Of a DNA stretch of 64,000 bases, positions 61,481-64,000 are shown piece after piece; position 1 is the first letter of the stretch; the number at the start of each line of letters is the position of its first letter. The notes below the pieces were generated by a model, which saw only the letters and a program-made list of their open reading frames with translations, made no database searches and had not been told where the DNA came from. The DNA lies in the NCBI GenBank assembly GCA_963965975.1, contig OZ014412.1, forward strand, positions 4,218,501 to 4,282,500, in the 5' to 3' direction. The stretch comes from Xestospongia bergquistia (taxonomy: Eukaryota; Porifera; Demospongiae; Haplosclerida; Petrosiidae). Made by a program: the position numbers and the translations under genes.

Positions 61481-62151
61481 CAGTGCACTATTATATCTTT
61501 TTATTTTTTGTAGTTTTGGTAGTTTTGTAATTCACATTTTTGAGTTTTTCTTAATTTGATTTTTTAATTGTAGTGTTATTCTTTATTTTACATGTTTGAT
61601 ATCTTGGTATAAAAGTTCATCTTTTAATCACCATGTCAACATAAATATTAAAAGTTACAAATTTCATGTAAGTTGTGTCAATTCTGGTGATACCTTTGTG
61701 GTTTAACATTTTGTACATAGTTCTGTAAAGAGAAATATATAATTTTTAACACACACATACTACTCGAAGTAAACAAGTTCATTTCTATGATTTCTCATAT
61801 ACTAAATTACTATAACTTAACCAAATAAATGTCTTTACTACATGTTAGTAATAACAATAGCAATAACTACGGTAACAATTGTTATAACAAATCAACTAAT
61901 AAATAAATTGTCAATTATGACAGGTTAACCTCTATCTAACCTATGACATCATATGTCCAGTTGAAGACAATAGTTGTTAAAGTTTATAATAATTGTTATC
62001 AGATACAGAAATGATCACTATGATACTTCATCTGTTATTTAAAAGCAATAATTGATTCATAGTTTGAATTACTTGTTATGAATATTGATATATAGAAAAA
62101 TAAAGAGGAGCTACTGTCGTGACTAGTTGTAGTCTACAAAGCTATCATAAA
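61481..62151. other. Spacer DD3 to S3
   Basis: Matches 32890-33560 and shows no exon. ATTGATATATAG near 62085 is a possible TATA region for S3. Confidence 0.4.
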
Positions 62152-62469
62152 ATGAATTCTATCTTGTGGTATCTACTTATAGGTAAGATTAATTTGAAAT
62201 TAATGTATTTATAATAATTAGTAATTCAATTCCCTAACACTTTTCTATATACATTAACAGTTACAATTCTGTTATGTCTTCTCTTTGCTCTCTATCAAAT
62301 ATATCAATATGAACAATGTACTTATGCTCAACAAGCAATTGATCCAGGACTAAAGAGTGAGATGGTGTGTAATAACTATAGTTGTTATATCTATAGTTGT
62401 CCTATAATGGCCAGAGATGATGGAACTTTAAAGAAAAAACTTGTATATGCTGTATCTAAATTCTTATAA
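62152..62469 (+). CDS. Small Cys-containing membrane/secreted protein S3
   Basis: Exons 62152-62182 and 62261-62469, 79 aa; hydrophobic start 'MNSILWYLLIVTILLC', then the conserved Cys-containing part ('CPIMARDDGTLKKK'). Same position behind the receptor as S1 and S2. Family unknown. Confidence 0.6.
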
Positions 62470-63235
62470 ACATTATTTTAATGAGAATTAATTATAAATT
62501 TAATTTTATCATTGTATACTTACATTATTCTTTTGAAAAAAAACATAATAGCAATACTAACTATAATTTTATGTATTGCCTTTTGTATATTAATAGAGAT
62601 CAAGTTATAATATAATCACTGAGCATAGGAGGAGCAGTTAGTGTCATCTATTTATGATAATTACTACAGCATATGTAACCTTGTTATTTTTGTATAGTAT
62701 AAATTTTGAAAATAAAAGGTACGTTATCATTGGGTAAAATTTGGCATAATAGTTTTGTACATGGCAAAATATTAACTGCAATATAGTGCTGTGTTTGCAA
62801 TTTTTTTGAATTAGCCTCATCACTTCCTGACCATAAACATAAACAGATATAAACCATATCTTGTATTGTTTGATTATTATTGGCTAGTACTCCAATGTTA
62901 GTTTAGTTATTAAATTGTGCTACATTGTCTAAATTGTCAGTTAAATTGTGCTACGTTGCCAGCTAAATTGTGCTACGTTGTCTAAATTGCCAATCTGATT
63001 ATCATACAAAAATGCGTCAATACCTCAATGATCTGGTTGCGTTTGTATTTGTATTTGAAATACATTTCTGCTAGAAGCATTTGTATTTGTATTTTGCATT
63101 TCATATTTTGAGAGTATTTGTATTTAAATTTTTCATGTCTGTCATATAACACATACCAAAATAAGGTCAAAGGTCAATAATGCAGTATTAAAATATGTTC
63201 ATAGCAAATATATTAATTATTTTATACATTATATA
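62470..63235. other. Spacer S3 to P5
   Basis: Here the TTAAATTGTGCTA(C/T)GTTG unit occurs three times (62909-62995), against one at 34.3 kb and two at 41.1 kb. DR1 AGGTCA pair at 63164-63176. GTATTT-rich sequence before it. Confidence 0.5.
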
Positions 63236-64000
63236 TTAGTGTTTATTAGTCCAGTTTGGATCAAAGACAAGAGGGAAAAATTGTCCTTCCATTTTCTGTC
63301 CCTATAAAGAATACATAAATAATATTATGTAATACCACAAAATCACAGTGATATGAAAGATTGATATAGTAAAGGTCAGAAAAGGTGACGACTAGATGTC
63401 CCTCTCTCATGTTGATTGAAGTAGATAAGTCATTGAATTTGATTATCAAAATACAAATATGCAACTAACAACAGCCATTGTATGTATTTTAACTGACAAA
63501 CTGACCCAAATCTTGTGGCCTCGCATGTAGCAATGTGCATTTTCCTTAATTAAAATTCAATGACTATCTAACACACAGAGGGACAGTTAGTTACCAAACA
63601 ATGTACATATGTATTAGTGCCATAGTGATATTATAAAGATACTCCTGTCACTTGACTGAAGTGTTTGGAATCAGTCTCCTTATTATAATAGTAATAATTG
63701 TTATACCTTTTTAATAATAGGTACTCCATTTAACAAATACTCATTAGTATTAGAACACACACCATCAGCAAAGTAGTTAACAACACAAGCTCTTCTTGGT
63801 CTGTCTGATCTGTAGTAGTTAATACATATTATTATCATTTAGTAATGTAGTACTTACTTGTTAGCGTATGAACCATGTACCATAAGAGGATGATGAAAAC
63901 TAACATGTCCTCTCTTTAAACCAGATGGAACAGGTTTGAACTGAGATAACTCATCATCAGTTAATACCTATAGTATGGTCTATTAATAATGTTGTGTTTT
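63236..64000 (-). CDS. PhyH-like dioxygenase P5, cut by the window edge
   Basis: Exons 11 (63236-63301), 10 (63707-63809) and 9 (63858-63967) are visible and open, with 'HHPLMVHGS', 'RPRRA' and the unit B'-type end 'FDPNWTNKH'. The 5' part lies beyond the window, so whether this copy is intact, truncated like P2 or a fossil like P3 cannot be said. Confidence 0.6.

Noticed and set aside
1-64000. CRISPR array, phage or bacterial operon content
   Set aside because: Repeats are not regularly spaced with unique spacers, genes have spliceosomal introns, and no ribosome-binding-site-led gene runs were found.

Overview
The window looks like nuclear DNA of an early-branching animal, most likely a demosponge; this is inference, from very AT-rich sequence, short GT-AG introns (about 45-800 nt), TATA-box genes and metazoan-type domains (Ig, FN3, Death, caspase-like, apolipoprotein-L, PhyH). 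No bacterial operons, CRISPR, rRNA or tRNA genes were seen. Most genes are multi-exon and had to be assembled by splicing, so single-frame ORFs understate the content.

Layout. (1) 1-4.4 kb: a minus-strand gene encoding a catalytically dead caspase-like domain joined to an apolipoprotein-L (ApoL) domain. (2) 4.4-10.2 kb: gene-free, built from a ~1.6 kb repeat present about 2.5 times. (3) 10.2-24.3 kb, unit A: PhyH gene fossil (-), Ig/FN3 receptor pseudogene H1 (+), second pseudocaspase-ApoL gene (+), a TIR element, tandem repeats and a 79-aa small membrane/secreted protein gene. (4) 24.3-34.5 kb, unit B: PhyH-like dioxygenase gene (-) head-to-head with Ig/FN3 transmembrane receptor G1 (+), a broken Death-domain exon and a small-protein gene. 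(5) 34.6-41.3 kb, unit B': the same with two large deletions. (6) 41.3-53.4 kb: near-identical copy of unit A. (7) 53.4-64 kb: second copy of unit B, holding the only PhyH gene that reads as intact and complete, plus receptor G3; a further PhyH copy runs off the right edge. The locus is thus a ~30 kb multigene cassette duplicated in tandem, with later deletions, nonsense changes and minisatellite growth.

Three themes may be linked. The receptors (signal peptide, Ig, FN3, two further ectodomains, Ser/Thr-rich stalk, one TM, short tail) vary mostly in loops of the N-terminal Ig domain. The pseudocaspase-ApoL proteins join a cell-death fold lacking both catalytic residues to a membrane-inserting domain, and the two recent copies differ almost only by amino-acid-changing substitutions. 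A Death domain lies as a fossil behind the receptors. A fast-evolving recognition and cell-death (immune or allorecognition) locus is a reasonable hypothesis, but the sequence alone does not prove it. The PhyH-like gene is the head-to-head partner of each receptor and may share its promoter region.
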